Below are positions 1-8,421 of a DNA stretch of 64,000 nucleotides, piece after piece. The notes beneath the pieces were generated by a model. The model had not been told where the DNA came from. It ran no database searches and saw nothing but the letters and a program-made list of their open reading frames with translations. The first letter of the stretch is position 1; each line of letters opens with the position of its first letter. The stretch comes from CAWJHE01 sp963842455 (GTDB lineage: Bacteria > Chloroflexota > Anaerolineae > Anaerolineales > UBA4823), in the NCBI GenBank assembly GCA_963842455.1, contig CAWJHE010000006.1:558001-622000 (forward strand), given 5' to 3'. A program made the position numbers and the translations under genes.

Positions 1-554
1 GCATTGTATCCCAATTGCCTTTTCTATTCTCGGGAAGTGTTGCAGAAAATATTGGTTACTCTTGCTCGAAGGATTTAAGTACCAGGGAAATTACCGATTT
101 AGCAAACAAGATTGGAAATGGTGAATGGCTGGAAACCTTACCAGAAGGACTGGATACACAGGTGGGAGAACGCGGCGGTCGATTATCGATGGGACAGCGC
201 CAGTTGGTTTCATTAATGCGGGTATTGGTGCGCAGGCCTTCAATTTTTATCTTGGATGAAGCCACAGCCAGCATTGATCCATTTACCGAATGGCAAATCC
301 AGCAGGCGCTCAATCTTATTCTGGAAAATTCAACCAGTATTCTGATCGCCCATCGTCTGTCCACTGTTAAAGCAGCCGATCGTATCATTGTTCTAGAAGA
401 TGGGAAGATTATTGAACAAGGAAACCACCAAAGTCTGCTCCATGAGAAGGGGCATTATGCAACCTTATACAACACCTACTTTCGCCATCAAAGCCTATCT
501 TATGTAGAAGAAGCTCGCAACCTGGCTTCTAATGTTCAAAAAAATGGAAATTAA
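1..554 (+). CDS. ABC transporter ATP-binding subunit/exporter, C-terminal part (5' end outside window)
   Basis: C-terminal half of an ABC ATPase nucleotide-binding domain; the reading frame is open to the left edge, so the TTG at 15 is not a start. Upstream codons continue a Q-loop region (SQLPFLFSGSVAENI). Visible motifs in order: ABC signature as LSMGQRQ, Walker B as FILDEATASID, and the H-loop LIAHRLST, followed by the usual GNHQSLL tail. This pattern is typical of fused membrane-ATPase exporters (MsbA/MdlB type), where the ATPase is C-terminal, but the membrane domain is not in view. The signature has M in place of the usual second G (LSGGQ to LSMGQ), a common tolerated variant. The stop at 552-554 lies against the next gene, so the two are probably co-transcribed. 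The substrate cannot be predicted. Confidence 0.93.
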   Translation, partial: IVSQLPFLFSGSVAENIGYSCSKDLSTREITDLANKIGNGEWLETLPEGLDTQVGERGGRLSMGQRQLVSLMRVLVRRPSIFILDEATASIDPFTEWQIQQALNLILENSTSILIAHRLSTVKAADRIIVLEDGKIIEQGNHQSLLHEKGHYATLYNTYFRHQSLSYVEEARNLASNVQKNGN

Positions 555-555
555 T

Positions 556-1777
556 ATGGAAATAACACCTGATAAATGGGTTTTGAAACCCGGCTCACCT
601 GATTTTTTAGATTTGCCCTGGCATTTGCCAGTTTTGGGCTGGCAGAGCATCTGTAATCGCTTGGAAGATGCCCCGCGTGGACTTTCCCGGCATCCGGTTG
701 TATTTGTCAATTATGATGGGCGTCTTTTTGCAATAAAAGAGTTGCCGGCAGGTGTGGCGGAAAAAGAATATGGGTTGTTGCAAAAGATCGAGGCTCACCA
801 TCTGCCTTCGGTATCTCCAGTAGGATATGCAGACTTTGAGCGTGGAAATCATTCGATCCAGCGTTCTTATTACCCGTTTTCTGGATGGTGCACTCCCTTA
901 CCGCATGCTATTTATGAACCGTGGGTTGAAAACTTACCGGAAATTTTTATTGGATGCTATCGCTGGGCTTTTAGTACAGTTGCATTTAGCTGGTGTCTTT
1001 TGGGGCGACTGTTCTCTTTCAAATACTTTGTTTCGCCGGGATGCAGGCGCCTTGCAGGCTTACCTGGTGGACGCTGAAACGGCTGAATTTTATCCTGAAC
1101 GCATGTCTGCTCCGCTTCGGTACCATGACCTGGAAATTATGGAAGAAAATATCAATGGAGATCTGTTAGATTTGCAACTCCGCGGTGAATTAAACCCTGA
1201 TCAAGCTACTATTCCGATTGCCAATACGGGATCTTATATCCGGTTACGTTATTTACGTCTTTGGGATGAAATTACCAGGGAAGACATCATTTTTCCGCAT
1301 GAGCATTATCGGATCCAGGATCGCATCCGTGCTTTGAACGAGCTGGGCTTTTCTGTAGGGAATGTGGAGTTAGCCAAGACAGACAATGGTGATCAATTGC
1401 GCTTACGGGTCGTGGTGACGGATCGGAATTTCCATCGTGACCAATTGCATACATTGACCGGTTTGGATGTTGAGGAGTTGCAGGCCACCAAAATGATGAA
1501 TGAAATTCAGGAACTGAAAGCAACTCTTTCGCAAGATAATAATCGCAGTACACCGCTTAGCGTTGCAGCCTATAACTGGCTGGAAAATAACTACTATTTG
1601 GTCACCGGTCAATTGAAAGCGCTGATCAATGAAAGCATGACATCCGCAGAAATTTATTGCCAGGTATTAGAGCATAAATGGTATTTATCCGAAAAAGCTC
1701 ATCGAGATGTGGGGCACCAGGCAGCATCTGAAGATTTTTTAGAGAAATTTGGATACCAGAATTCTTCCAAAAATTGA
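556..1777 (+). CDS. DUF4032 kinase-like protein, interrupted by a one-base frameshift
   Basis: About 406 residues if one base is removed near 846-848. The first frame runs from ATG 556 (alternatives 544 and 532 overlap the upstream gene); the second carries the rest to 1777. N-terminal part: a kinase-like fold with an ATP-lysine-like segment (LFAIKELP), then in the second frame a catalytic-loop-like motif HLAGVFWGDCSLSNTLF and a metal-binding-like LVDAET, as in lipopolysaccharide-kinase-like DUF4032 proteins. The C-terminal part ends in EHKWYLSEKAHRDVG, the conserved end of DUF4032. Deleting one A of the AAA at 846-848 gives a continuous FERGIIRSSVLITRFLDG across the join. It follows the ABC exporter gene with no gap. 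Substrate and role are unknown. The family call is from motifs seen; a sequencing error is more likely than decay because both halves are fully conserved. Confidence 0.8.
846..848 (+). other. Probable one-base insertion (frameshift) in DUF4032 gene
   Basis: AAA run where the frame must change from the 556 frame to the frame ending at 1777. Removal of one A joins the two halves without losing a conserved residue. The exact base cannot be fixed by eye; other short runs between about 840 and 866 would also serve. Confidence 0.6.
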
Positions 1778-1820
1778 TCATTAATTTGTCTTGAAAAAAA
1801 TTGAGTTTGCACAATCGTAA

Positions 1821-1849
1821 TTGACGAAAACCTGGATTTTTCCTAAAAT
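1821..1849 (+). promoter_or_regulatory. Sigma-70-type promoter for the multi-GAF histidine kinase
   Basis: TTGACG at 1821-1826 and TAAAAT at 1844-1849 with a 17-base spacer; a second TATAAT lies at 1855-1860. The start codon is at 1893, giving a leader of roughly 35 nt. Boxes are seen directly; activity is inferred. Confidence 0.55.
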
Positions 1850-1892
1850 CATCCTATAATTAGATGAAAATCATACCGGGCGTGAGCAGGAT

Positions 1893-4859
1893 ATGTTCGA
1901 TCATCAAAGACAGATCAAGGTTTTCCTTTATGTGCTTCTGATTGCCGCTTATGTATTTCTAATTAGCGGTGTATTGTTTCTTTTGGGTTTGAAGATTGAT
2001 TACTCAAATCCTTTGGTCACTTTGTTGTTTGTCACCCTTATTGCGGTGCCTTTACCGCTCATATCCACAAGTATCTCTCAATCTATAAATCGCTCTTTGC
2101 GGAGCAAAAAAGAAAAATCTGTCCAGAACGAACGATCTTTCATGAAGTCATTCGTCCAAGCTTCAAGTGTTGCGCAGATCACTCAACTGGTTCAGAGTTT
2201 TGTAAATGAGGTTTGTACGACGAACACTATTTTGATTTACATACTGGATCCTAAACTTGGAGAGTATTGTTTATTTGATCCGCATCTCCAGAGACAAAGT
2301 GATGGTGTCCATTTTTCTGCCGGTAGTTCTTTGGTCAGGCAGCTCTCCGAGGGGCATATCCTTGAACTAAATTCGGATGATTCTCAACCTTTAAACGAGG
2401 ATCAGACCAGGATCAATCTTCTATCAAGTCGATTAATTGTTCCCATGCTAAGTGAAAATTCCCTGTCAGGTTGGCTAGCGCTGGGAGATCTAGGCTCGGA
2501 TAAGATTGTTGACCTTGAAACAAGAAATTCCCTTGAACAAATTTGTGCGCTGGCTGCCATGGCTCTGCAAAGAGTGCACTCGAATGATAGTCTTCTCGCT
2601 CTTGAGCGTGAATTGAAAGTAATCACCAGGGTAGCTCAAGGGATCAGCTTTACTGCAGCTCTTGACGATATCTTGGAGTTGATTTCAGCACAAGCCAGTC
2701 AGATTTTGCCGGTTGATGATTACAGGATCACGCTATACCAGGCCTCCTCAAAAGTCCATTACCATGTGTTCGTTTTGGAAGGGGATGAACGGTTAGTTGA
2801 AATGGAAAACACACCTATTTCACAGGAGATTGGCTTAGAGATTGAGGTAATTCAAAGCCAGCTCCCGTTGATAACGGATGATTACGAGAGAGAGTGCCTT
2901 GAAAGAGGGCAGATAGGATCCATAAAAGGTATCTTTGCCTGGATGGGTGTGCCACTGAACGCTGGTGCAGAAACGATTGGTGTGATCAGCATTGCCAGCA
3001 GGTCTTCTGAGATTAAATATCATCACGATCATTTAAGCATGTTGCAAGCAATTGCTGATCTAACGGCTGGTGCGATTGTAAAATCTCGCTTGTTGGAAGA
3101 GAGTCAACAAAGGGCAGCCCAACTGGCCAAACTGAATGAAATAAGCCTGGAACTCACCTCTACCCTTGAACTGAAACCCTTGTTTGTCAAAATTCTGCAA
3201 AACGCCACCCAAATTTTACACTGTGTAGCTGGGTGCTTGCTTGTAGTTGACAACCAACAAGTGGATGTAATCGTTGAATCTGTTCATGGACCTGTGTCGC
3301 AGAATGTGACTGGGAAACGATTTCCCAATGAAGCAGGGTTTCCATTTTATAGTATTCTCAACGAGCCTGCAAAGATTATTCATGCTGGTCAAGAGGACTT
3401 ACACTGGGCAGATGAAATGTTACTGGACGGTCTTGTTGTGCAGAGCATGCTTGCCATACCGATGCGAATTCAGGATCGGGTGTTAGGCGCAATAATTGTG
3501 ATCAACAAACAAGACAATTCACCATTTACCCAGGCGGATCAAGAGTGGCTGACAGCTTTTACAAACCAGGCAACGATTGCGATTGAAAATGCGCGTCTGT
3601 ACACGCTAACTGATCAGGCACTGGCAGAGCGCGTAGATGAACTTTCTGTGATGCAACAAATTGACCGTCAACTGAATGCCAGCCTGGAGGTTGAGAGTGC
3701 ATTGCAGATCACTTTGGATTGGGCTCTCAAACAATCACATGCTGAAGCGGGACTGGTGGGGACGATTGACGATCATGGTTTTCGGTTAATCGTTGGTAAG
3801 GGCTATCCTCAAGATCATCCAGGTTTAAAATTTCCTGATCAAGAGAATCCGAATGGATACTATCTTGATCAGCCCTTGATCCAATCTGTGCTCTCTTCAG
3901 GAAAAATGCAGATTGTGAATGACCTGGATGCTCAGCATTCTCAAACCAGTGGGTTTCTTGATGGAGTGTGTTCGCAGGTAGCCATACCTGTTCGACGCGA
4001 ATCCCAGATAATTGGACTTATATTTCTTGAGAGCCAGAATTCTCGAATCTTTTCAACTGAAAAATCAAGTTTCCTGTCGCGGCTGAGTGACCACGCTGCG
4101 ATTGCCCTGGCTAATGCGCAATTGTTTGCCGAAATCAAGGAAGCAAATAATTCAAAAAGCAGGTTTGTATCTTTTGTTGCCCACGAGCTCAAGAATCCAA
4201 TGGCTTCTATAAAAGGGTACACAGAATTGGTTGCCGGGGGAATGGCAGGGCCGGTCACCGACATGCAAGCAAGTTTCCTGGCAACCGTGCGTTCAAATGT
4301 AGATCGGATGAATACAATCGTTTCTGATTTGAATGATCTGACAAAAATCCAGGTGGGCAACCTGCGGCTGGATTGTTCACCAGTGAACCTGTATGAAACT
4401 TTGAATGATGTAACGCGATCACTGCAGCGCTCAATCGATGCAAAAGAGCAGATTATTAAACAGAATTTGCCAGTGGAATTGCCCAATGTATGGGCAGATG
4501 TTGCACGATTATCACAAATTCTGACCAATTTAATCAGCAACGCAACTAAGTACACACAAACTAGTGGGGTTATTGCCGTAGGGGCTGAGACAATGCCAGC
4601 CATTGATCCTGGAAGTGGAGATTTAGTTCATGTTTGGGTTGAAGATCATGGTGTTGGTATCCCGATTGAAGATCAAAAGAAGATTTTTCAACCATATTTC
4701 CGAACAGACTTGGCTAAAGAAATGGCCTCGGGAACGGGCTTGGGATTAAACATAACTCGAAGCCTGGTCGAATTGCAGGGTGGAGAAATCTGGTTCGAAA
4801 GCGAACCTGGGAGTGGAACTACTTTCCACTTCACGATACCAGTATATAGGGCAGCTTAA
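1893..4859 (+). CDS. Membrane sensor histidine kinase with four GAF-like domains
   Basis: 988 residues. Two N-terminal membrane helices (about 9-32 and 40-59) with almost no extracytoplasmic loop, so sensing is likely intracellular. Four GAF-like repeats follow, at about 80-228, 231-403, 405-577 and 580-750; each ends in the typical A-IAI-NA-LY type helix. The kinase core has the H-box FVAHELKNPMAS with phospho-acceptor His764, the N-box ISNATKYT (Asn883), the G1 box DHGVGIP and the G2 box GTGLGLN. No receiver domain is attached and no response regulator gene is adjacent, so it is an orphan kinase here. It is preceded by its own promoter and convergent with uppP. The ligands of the GAF domains are not predictable. 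Confidence 0.93.
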   Translation: MFDHQRQIKVFLYVLLIAAYVFLISGVLFLLGLKIDYSNPLVTLLFVTLIAVPLPLISTSISQSINRSLRSKKEKSVQNERSFMKSFVQASSVAQITQLVQSFVNEVCTTNTILIYILDPKLGEYCLFDPHLQRQSDGVHFSAGSSLVRQLSEGHILELNSDDSQPLNEDQTRINLLSSRLIVPMLSENSLSGWLALGDLGSDKIVDLETRNSLEQICALAAMALQRVHSNDSLLALERELKVITRVAQGISFTAALDDILELISAQASQILPVDDYRITLYQASSKVHYHVFVLEGDERLVEMENTPISQEIGLEIEVIQSQLPLITDDYERECLERGQIGSIKGIFAWMGVPLNAGAETIGVISIASRSSEIKYHHDHLSMLQAIADLTAGAIVKSRLLEESQQRAAQLAKLNEISLELTSTLELKPLFVKILQNATQILHCVAGCLLVVDNQQVDVIVESVHGPVSQNVTGKRFPNEAGFPFYSILNEPAKIIHAGQEDLHWADEMLLDGLVVQSMLAIPMRIQDRVLGAIIVINKQDNSPFTQADQEWLTAFTNQATIAIENARLYTLTDQALAERVDELSVMQQIDRQLNASLEVESALQITLDWALKQSHAEAGLVGTIDDHGFRLIVGKGYPQDHPGLKFPDQENPNGYYLDQPLIQSVLSSGKMQIVNDLDAQHSQTSGFLDGVCSQVAIPVRRESQIIGLIFLESQNSRIFSTEKSSFLSRLSDHAAIALANAQLFAEIKEANNSKSRFVSFVAHELKNPMASIKGYTELVAGGMAGPVTDMQASFLATVRSNVDRMNTIVSDLNDLTKIQVGNLRLDCSPVNLYETLNDVTRSLQRSIDAKEQIIKQNLPVELPNVWADVARLSQILTNLISNATKYTQTSGVIAVGAETMPAIDPGSGDLVHVWVEDHGVGIPIEDQKKIFQPYFRTDLAKEMASGTGLGLNITRSLVELQGGEIWFESEPGSGTTFHFTIPVYRAA

Positions 4860-4867
4860 TACCCCAT

Positions 4868-5686
4868 CTAGAGATTGAGAACAATCAAGCTGATCATACC
4901 AAGGGCGGCGCAATAAATCGCAAAACCGTATAGCGAACGGGTTACCAGGAATTTCAGTAACCATTTAATGGCTAAATAACCGGTAACAGCCGAAGCGATG
5001 AACCCCGGAATGAATTCGGGTAGCCAACGAGCGGCTTCAGGAATTGCCAATAAATCGACCATTGCCAATAAACCGGCAGCCAACATGATAGGAATAGACA
5101 AAATAAAAGAAAACCTGGCTGCTGATGGGCGGTCGAAATTTCTGGTCATGCCAGCAGTAATGGTCGCTCCCGAGCGAGATATACCTGGAAAAATTGCTAG
5201 CGCCTGGCCTAATCCAATCACCAGGGCGTCTATCCAGGTCATCGTGCTTAAATTGCGTTGGCGTTTGCCGATCTTTTCAGAAATGATCAACAAACCAGCC
5301 GTGAACAATAAAAATATCGCTACCAACGAAGGGCTGGAGAAAGCTTCTTCCACTGCATCTTTAATTAATAATCCTGCCAGGCCAGCTGGGATAGTAGCCA
5401 GGATGATGAACCATCCTAAACGAGCGTTACTATCTTCAAAGGGTCTTAATTTTAACAATCCGTTGATTACGGCATTGAAGATTACCAGCAGGTCTTTCCA
5501 AAAATAGATTATCACAGCCAGCAAGGTTGCAACTTGAACCAGGACGTTGAAAACAAACGCCTTATCTTCAGGTATGTTCCAATGCAGTAAAGCAGGTAAA
5601 AGCACCAGGTGACCTGAGCTAGAAACAGGCAGAAATTCTGTCAAGCCTTGTAAAATGCCAAGAAGGATGAATTGAAGAATGCTCAT
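4868..5686 (-). CDS. uppP: Undecaprenyl-diphosphatase (UppP/BacA)
   Basis: 272 residues, full family length. Integral membrane enzyme that dephosphorylates undecaprenyl pyrophosphate to recycle the lipid carrier for peptidoglycan and polysaccharide export; it confers bacitracin tolerance. Both signature motifs are present: LTEFLPVSSSGHL at residues 15-27 (with Glu17) and PGISRSGAT at 167-175 (catalytic Arg/Ser region). Hydrophobic segments are spread over the whole length. It lies 16 nt downstream of tgt on the same strand and has no clear Shine-Dalgarno of its own, so translation coupled to tgt is likely. It ends 8 nt from the convergent histidine kinase. It would serve the exopolysaccharide genes at 29-36 kb as well as the cell wall. 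Confidence 0.96.
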   Translation of the reverse strand: MSILQFILLGILQGLTEFLPVSSSGHLVLLPALLHWNIPEDKAFVFNVLVQVATLLAVIIYFWKDLLVIFNAVINGLLKLRPFEDSNARLGWFIILATIPAGLAGLLIKDAVEEAFSSPSLVAIFLLFTAGLLIISEKIGKRQRNLSTMTWIDALVIGLGQALAIFPGISRSGATITAGMTRNFDRPSAARFSFILSIPIMLAAGLLAMVDLLAIPEAARWLPEFIPGFIASAVTGYLAIKWLLKFLVTRSLYGFAIYCAALGMISLIVLNL

Positions 5687-5702
5687 TTAATGTTGTTCAC
5701 TT

Positions 5703-6842
5703 TCATGAATTAGTTTTTTCGGATTTTGCTTTTTCCAGTTCATTAAGAAAATTGATTGCATAATCATCGAATCGGCCTTCGGAGATGGCTAAACGAATTT
5801 CTCCGGCCAGGTGCAGCAACGTATGTAGATTATGGATAGAAATCAATGTGGCTGAGAGCATCTCTTTTGCCATGATTAGATGGCGAAGATAGGCTCGGGT
5901 AAATTTCTGGCAGGTGTAACAAGTGCAGTTTTCATCGATCGGGCGGTCGTCCCGTGTGAACGAAGCATTGATCAAGTTAAGTCTGCCAGTCAAGGTCATT
6001 GCAGCGTTATGCCTGGCAAGTCGGGTGGGCAGGACACAGTCGAAGATATCTATACCGCGCAACACACCTTGGATCAGGTCTTCTGGTGTGCCGACACCCA
6101 TCAAATAACGAGGCTTATCTTCAGGCAGAGCATGGTCAACGATTTCAAGAATATGGTTCATTTCTTCTTTTGTTTCCCCTACAGATAATCCGCCAATTGC
6201 ATGGCCAGGAAACCCTAGAGAAGAAATGAATTCTGCAGATTCTTGTCTTAAGTCTGGGAAAATCCCCCCTTGGACAATGCCAAAAAGAGCCTGGTCGGGG
6301 CGTTTTTTTGCCTGGAAACTACGTTCTGCCCAGGCATGCGTCCGGGTAAGGGCTTGTTCATTATATTTCCGATCATACGGAGGGGCACACTCATCGAAAG
6401 CCATGATAATATCTGCCCCAAGATTCTCTTGGATGGCAATCGATTTCTCTGGAGTAAACCTGTGTGACGAGCCATCAATATGGCTCTTGAAGGTAACACC
6501 ATCCGGATCGATTTTTCGGGTTTGGGAAAGAGAAAAAACCTGAAAGCCCCCCGAATCGGTCAACATCGGTCTTGGCCACTGCATAAACTGGTGTAAACCA
6601 CCCATCTCGGCAATCAGTTGGTCGCCTGGACGCAAGTACAGGTGATAGGTATTGGATAAGACCAGGTTAGCATTGAGTTCCGTGAGTTGCTGGGGGGTCA
6701 GCGATTTAACTGTCGCTTGTGTACCCACGGGGGCAAAAATAGGCGTCAAGATATCGCCATGTGGGGTTTTGAAAACACCTGTTCGGGCGCGTTTTTGGCG
6801 GGCTAAAATTTCAAATGTGAAGTTTGACTTCTGATTTAACAT
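5703..6842 (-). CDS. tgt: tRNA-guanine transglycosylase (queuine/preQ1 tRNA-ribosyltransferase)
   Basis: About 379 residues from the ATG at 6842. A longer open frame reaches 6935, but GGAAG stands 8 nt before the 6842 ATG and the family begins with FEILARQKRARTG, so the shorter start is preferred. Exchanges guanine-34 for preQ1 in GUN-anticodon tRNAs. Seen: LTDSGGFQVFSLSQ (Asp96 region, base recognition), RHNAAMTL after GIDIFDCVLPTR (nucleophilic Asp), and the zinc site C-x-C-x2-C plus distal His (CTCYTC ... ISIHN). The other queuosine genes (queA and the preQ1 pathway) are not in the window. It heads the tgt-uppP pair. Confidence 0.97.
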   Translation of the reverse strand: MLNQKSNFTFEILARQKRARTGVFKTPHGDILTPIFAPVGTQATVKSLTPQQLTELNANLVLSNTYHLYLRPGDQLIAEMGGLHQFMQWPRPMLTDSGGFQVFSLSQTRKIDPDGVTFKSHIDGSSHRFTPEKSIAIQENLGADIIMAFDECAPPYDRKYNEQALTRTHAWAERSFQAKKRPDQALFGIVQGGIFPDLRQESAEFISSLGFPGHAIGGLSVGETKEEMNHILEIVDHALPEDKPRYLMGVGTPEDLIQGVLRGIDIFDCVLPTRLARHNAAMTLTGRLNLINASFTRDDRPIDENCTCYTCQKFTRAYLRHLIMAKEMLSATLISIHNLHTLLHLAGEIRLAISEGRFDDYAINFLNELEKAKSEKTNS

Positions 6843-6909
6843 AAAAATATCTTCCATATCTGCGGCTTCGATTTCGAGTCCGAATTCTTTTTCCAAACCG
6901 CAAGACCCG

Positions 6910-6915
6910 ATTATA
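6910..6915 (-). promoter_or_regulatory. -10 box of tgt-uppP promoter
   Basis: TATAAT on the reverse strand, about 68 nt upstream of the 6842 start. A TTTTGA-like -35 lies 16 bases upstream. The -35 match is weak, so this is a candidate only. Confidence 0.4.
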
Positions 6916-6976
6916 CCTTTCTTTTTTTGATTCAAAAGGAAGGGAGGCTGGTTACGACTAAACCAAAGGGTTGCGG

Positions 6977-6982
6977 TATAAT
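6977..6982 (+). promoter_or_regulatory. Candidate -10 box for the class III aminotransferase, with nearby inverted repeat
   Basis: TATAAT on the forward strand in the divergent gap between tgt and the aminotransferase. A TTACGA at 6952-6957 is a poor -35 at 19-base spacing. About 30 bases downstream, 7013-7026 forms the inverted repeat ATGTCC-TG-GGACAT, which could be a repressor site in the untranslated leader. Confidence 0.35.
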
Positions 6983-7068
6983 TCCTTGGCTTGGATGCAT
7001 ATTTGGAGAAAAATGTCCTGGGACATCCAGAGGGACAATCATAATCAAAAAAGTTCAGGAGAATTTAT

Positions 7069-8421
7069 ATGCGAAAAATGAATTTGCCGGGACCAAAGGC
7101 AGAAGCGATTATTAAACGCGATAAGGCAGTGATCTCTCCTTCGTATCCACGTGCCTATCCATTCGTTATGGATCATGGGCAGGGGGTAGAAGTTTGGGAT
7201 GTAGACGGTAACCGTTTCATTGACTTCGCAGCTGGGATTGCGGTAGCCTCTACGGGTCATAGTCATCCTAAAGTGGTTAAAGCGATACAAGAGCAAGCCG
7301 AGAAATTTCTTCATATTTCCTCCGACTTTTACCATGAAAATTGGCTAAAACTAGGTGAAAAGATTAACCAAATAGCGCCTTTTTCAGATAACGCCGTATC
7401 ATTTATGACCAATTCTGGCACCGAGAGTGTGGAAGCAGCCATAAAACTGGCTCGTTTTCATACTGGACGGTCGGAATTTATTGGATTTTTTGGCGGCTTT
7501 CATGGTCGAACCATGGGGGCGGTCACATTTACTGCCAGTAAACCACATTATCATCGCGGCTTCTATCCCCTGATGAATGGTGTGGTCCATGTGCCTTTTC
7601 CGGATACCTTCCGCCCAACATTGAAAAGCAAGCCAGGCGAGGATTACGGAGAGACTGTTGTTCGTTACATTGAAGAAAAAATCTTAGGACATATTTTGCC
7701 GGCTGATAATGTTGCCGGAATTTTGGTTGAGCCTATTCAGGGCGAAGGTGGTTATGTTGTGCCTGCCCCCGGCTTTTTCCCGGCATTGCGAAAACTGTGT
7801 GACCGGCATGGCATCCTGTTAATTGCAGACGAAGTGCAATCTGGGGTGGGTCGCACTGGCAAATGGTGGGCGATTGAGCATTTTGGGGTTGAACCGGATA
7901 TTGTTTGTTCAGCCAAGGGAATTGCATCAGGTTTTCCATTGGGTATCATGTTTGCCCGAGAGCGCATCTTTAGCTGGAAACCTGGCGCACATGGAAACAC
8001 GTATGGCGGAAACCCCATGGCATGTGCTGCTGCCTTAGCTACCCTGGAATTGATTGAGCAGGAATATATGCAGAACGCTGCTGAGGTTGGTGAATATGCG
8101 ATGGGTAAATTGATGGATATTCAACGCAGACATCCATCCATTGGCGAAGTTCGCGGCAAAGGCTTGATGATCGGTATTGATTTCGTGAAACAGGATGGAA
8201 GCCTGGATGGCGACGAAGTCATGAGAGATCGTGTGGTAGATGAAGCTTTTCCCAGAGGTCTTCTACTGCTGGGTTGTGGTAAGAGCACAATCCGAATCGC
8301 GCCTCCGCTGTGTATCACTCGAGCCGAATTAGATGAGGGTCTCGAGATTTTTGAAGATGCTGTTGCCTATAGCGAGAGTTTAGTTTCTCGTGGCGTGGAG
8401 GAACAACTCATTGCTGCCTGA
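7069..8421 (+). CDS. Class III PLP aminotransferase (4-aminobutyrate/acetylornithine aminotransferase-like)
   Basis: 450 residues. PLP enzyme transferring an omega-amino group to 2-oxoglutarate or a similar acceptor. ATG 7069 has AGGAG 8 nt upstream. Family marks: NSGTESVEAAIKLAR (cofactor phosphate site), FHGRTMGAV, LLIADEVQSGVGRTG (Asp that holds the pyridine N), and CSAKGIASGFPLG with Schiff-base Lys283. The length and N-terminal PRAYPFVMDHGQG favour the GabT-like or long-chain omega-aminotransferase branch over ArgD (usually about 400 aa). No arginine biosynthesis or GABA gene is adjacent, so the substrate is open. The end overlaps the probable start of the next histidine kinase by 11 nt. 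Confidence 0.9.
   Translation: MRKMNLPGPKAEAIIKRDKAVISPSYPRAYPFVMDHGQGVEVWDVDGNRFIDFAAGIAVASTGHSHPKVVKAIQEQAEKFLHISSDFYHENWLKLGEKINQIAPFSDNAVSFMTNSGTESVEAAIKLARFHTGRSEFIGFFGGFHGRTMGAVTFTASKPHYHRGFYPLMNGVVHVPFPDTFRPTLKSKPGEDYGETVVRYIEEKILGHILPADNVAGILVEPIQGEGGYVVPAPGFFPALRKLCDRHGILLIADEVQSGVGRTGKWWAIEHFGVEPDIVCSAKGIASGFPLGIMFARERIFSWKPGAHGNTYGGNPMACAAALATLELIEQEYMQNAAEVGEYAMGKLMDIQRRHPSIGEVRGKGLMIGIDFVKQDGSLDGDEVMRDRVVDEAFPRGLLLLGCGKSTIRIAPPLCITRAELDEGLEIFEDAVAYSESLVSRGVEEQLIAA

Noticed and set aside
3941..4603. 220-codon reverse frame within the histidine kinase
   Set aside because: Covers the conserved HisKA/HATPase region of the forward gene; no motif of its own.
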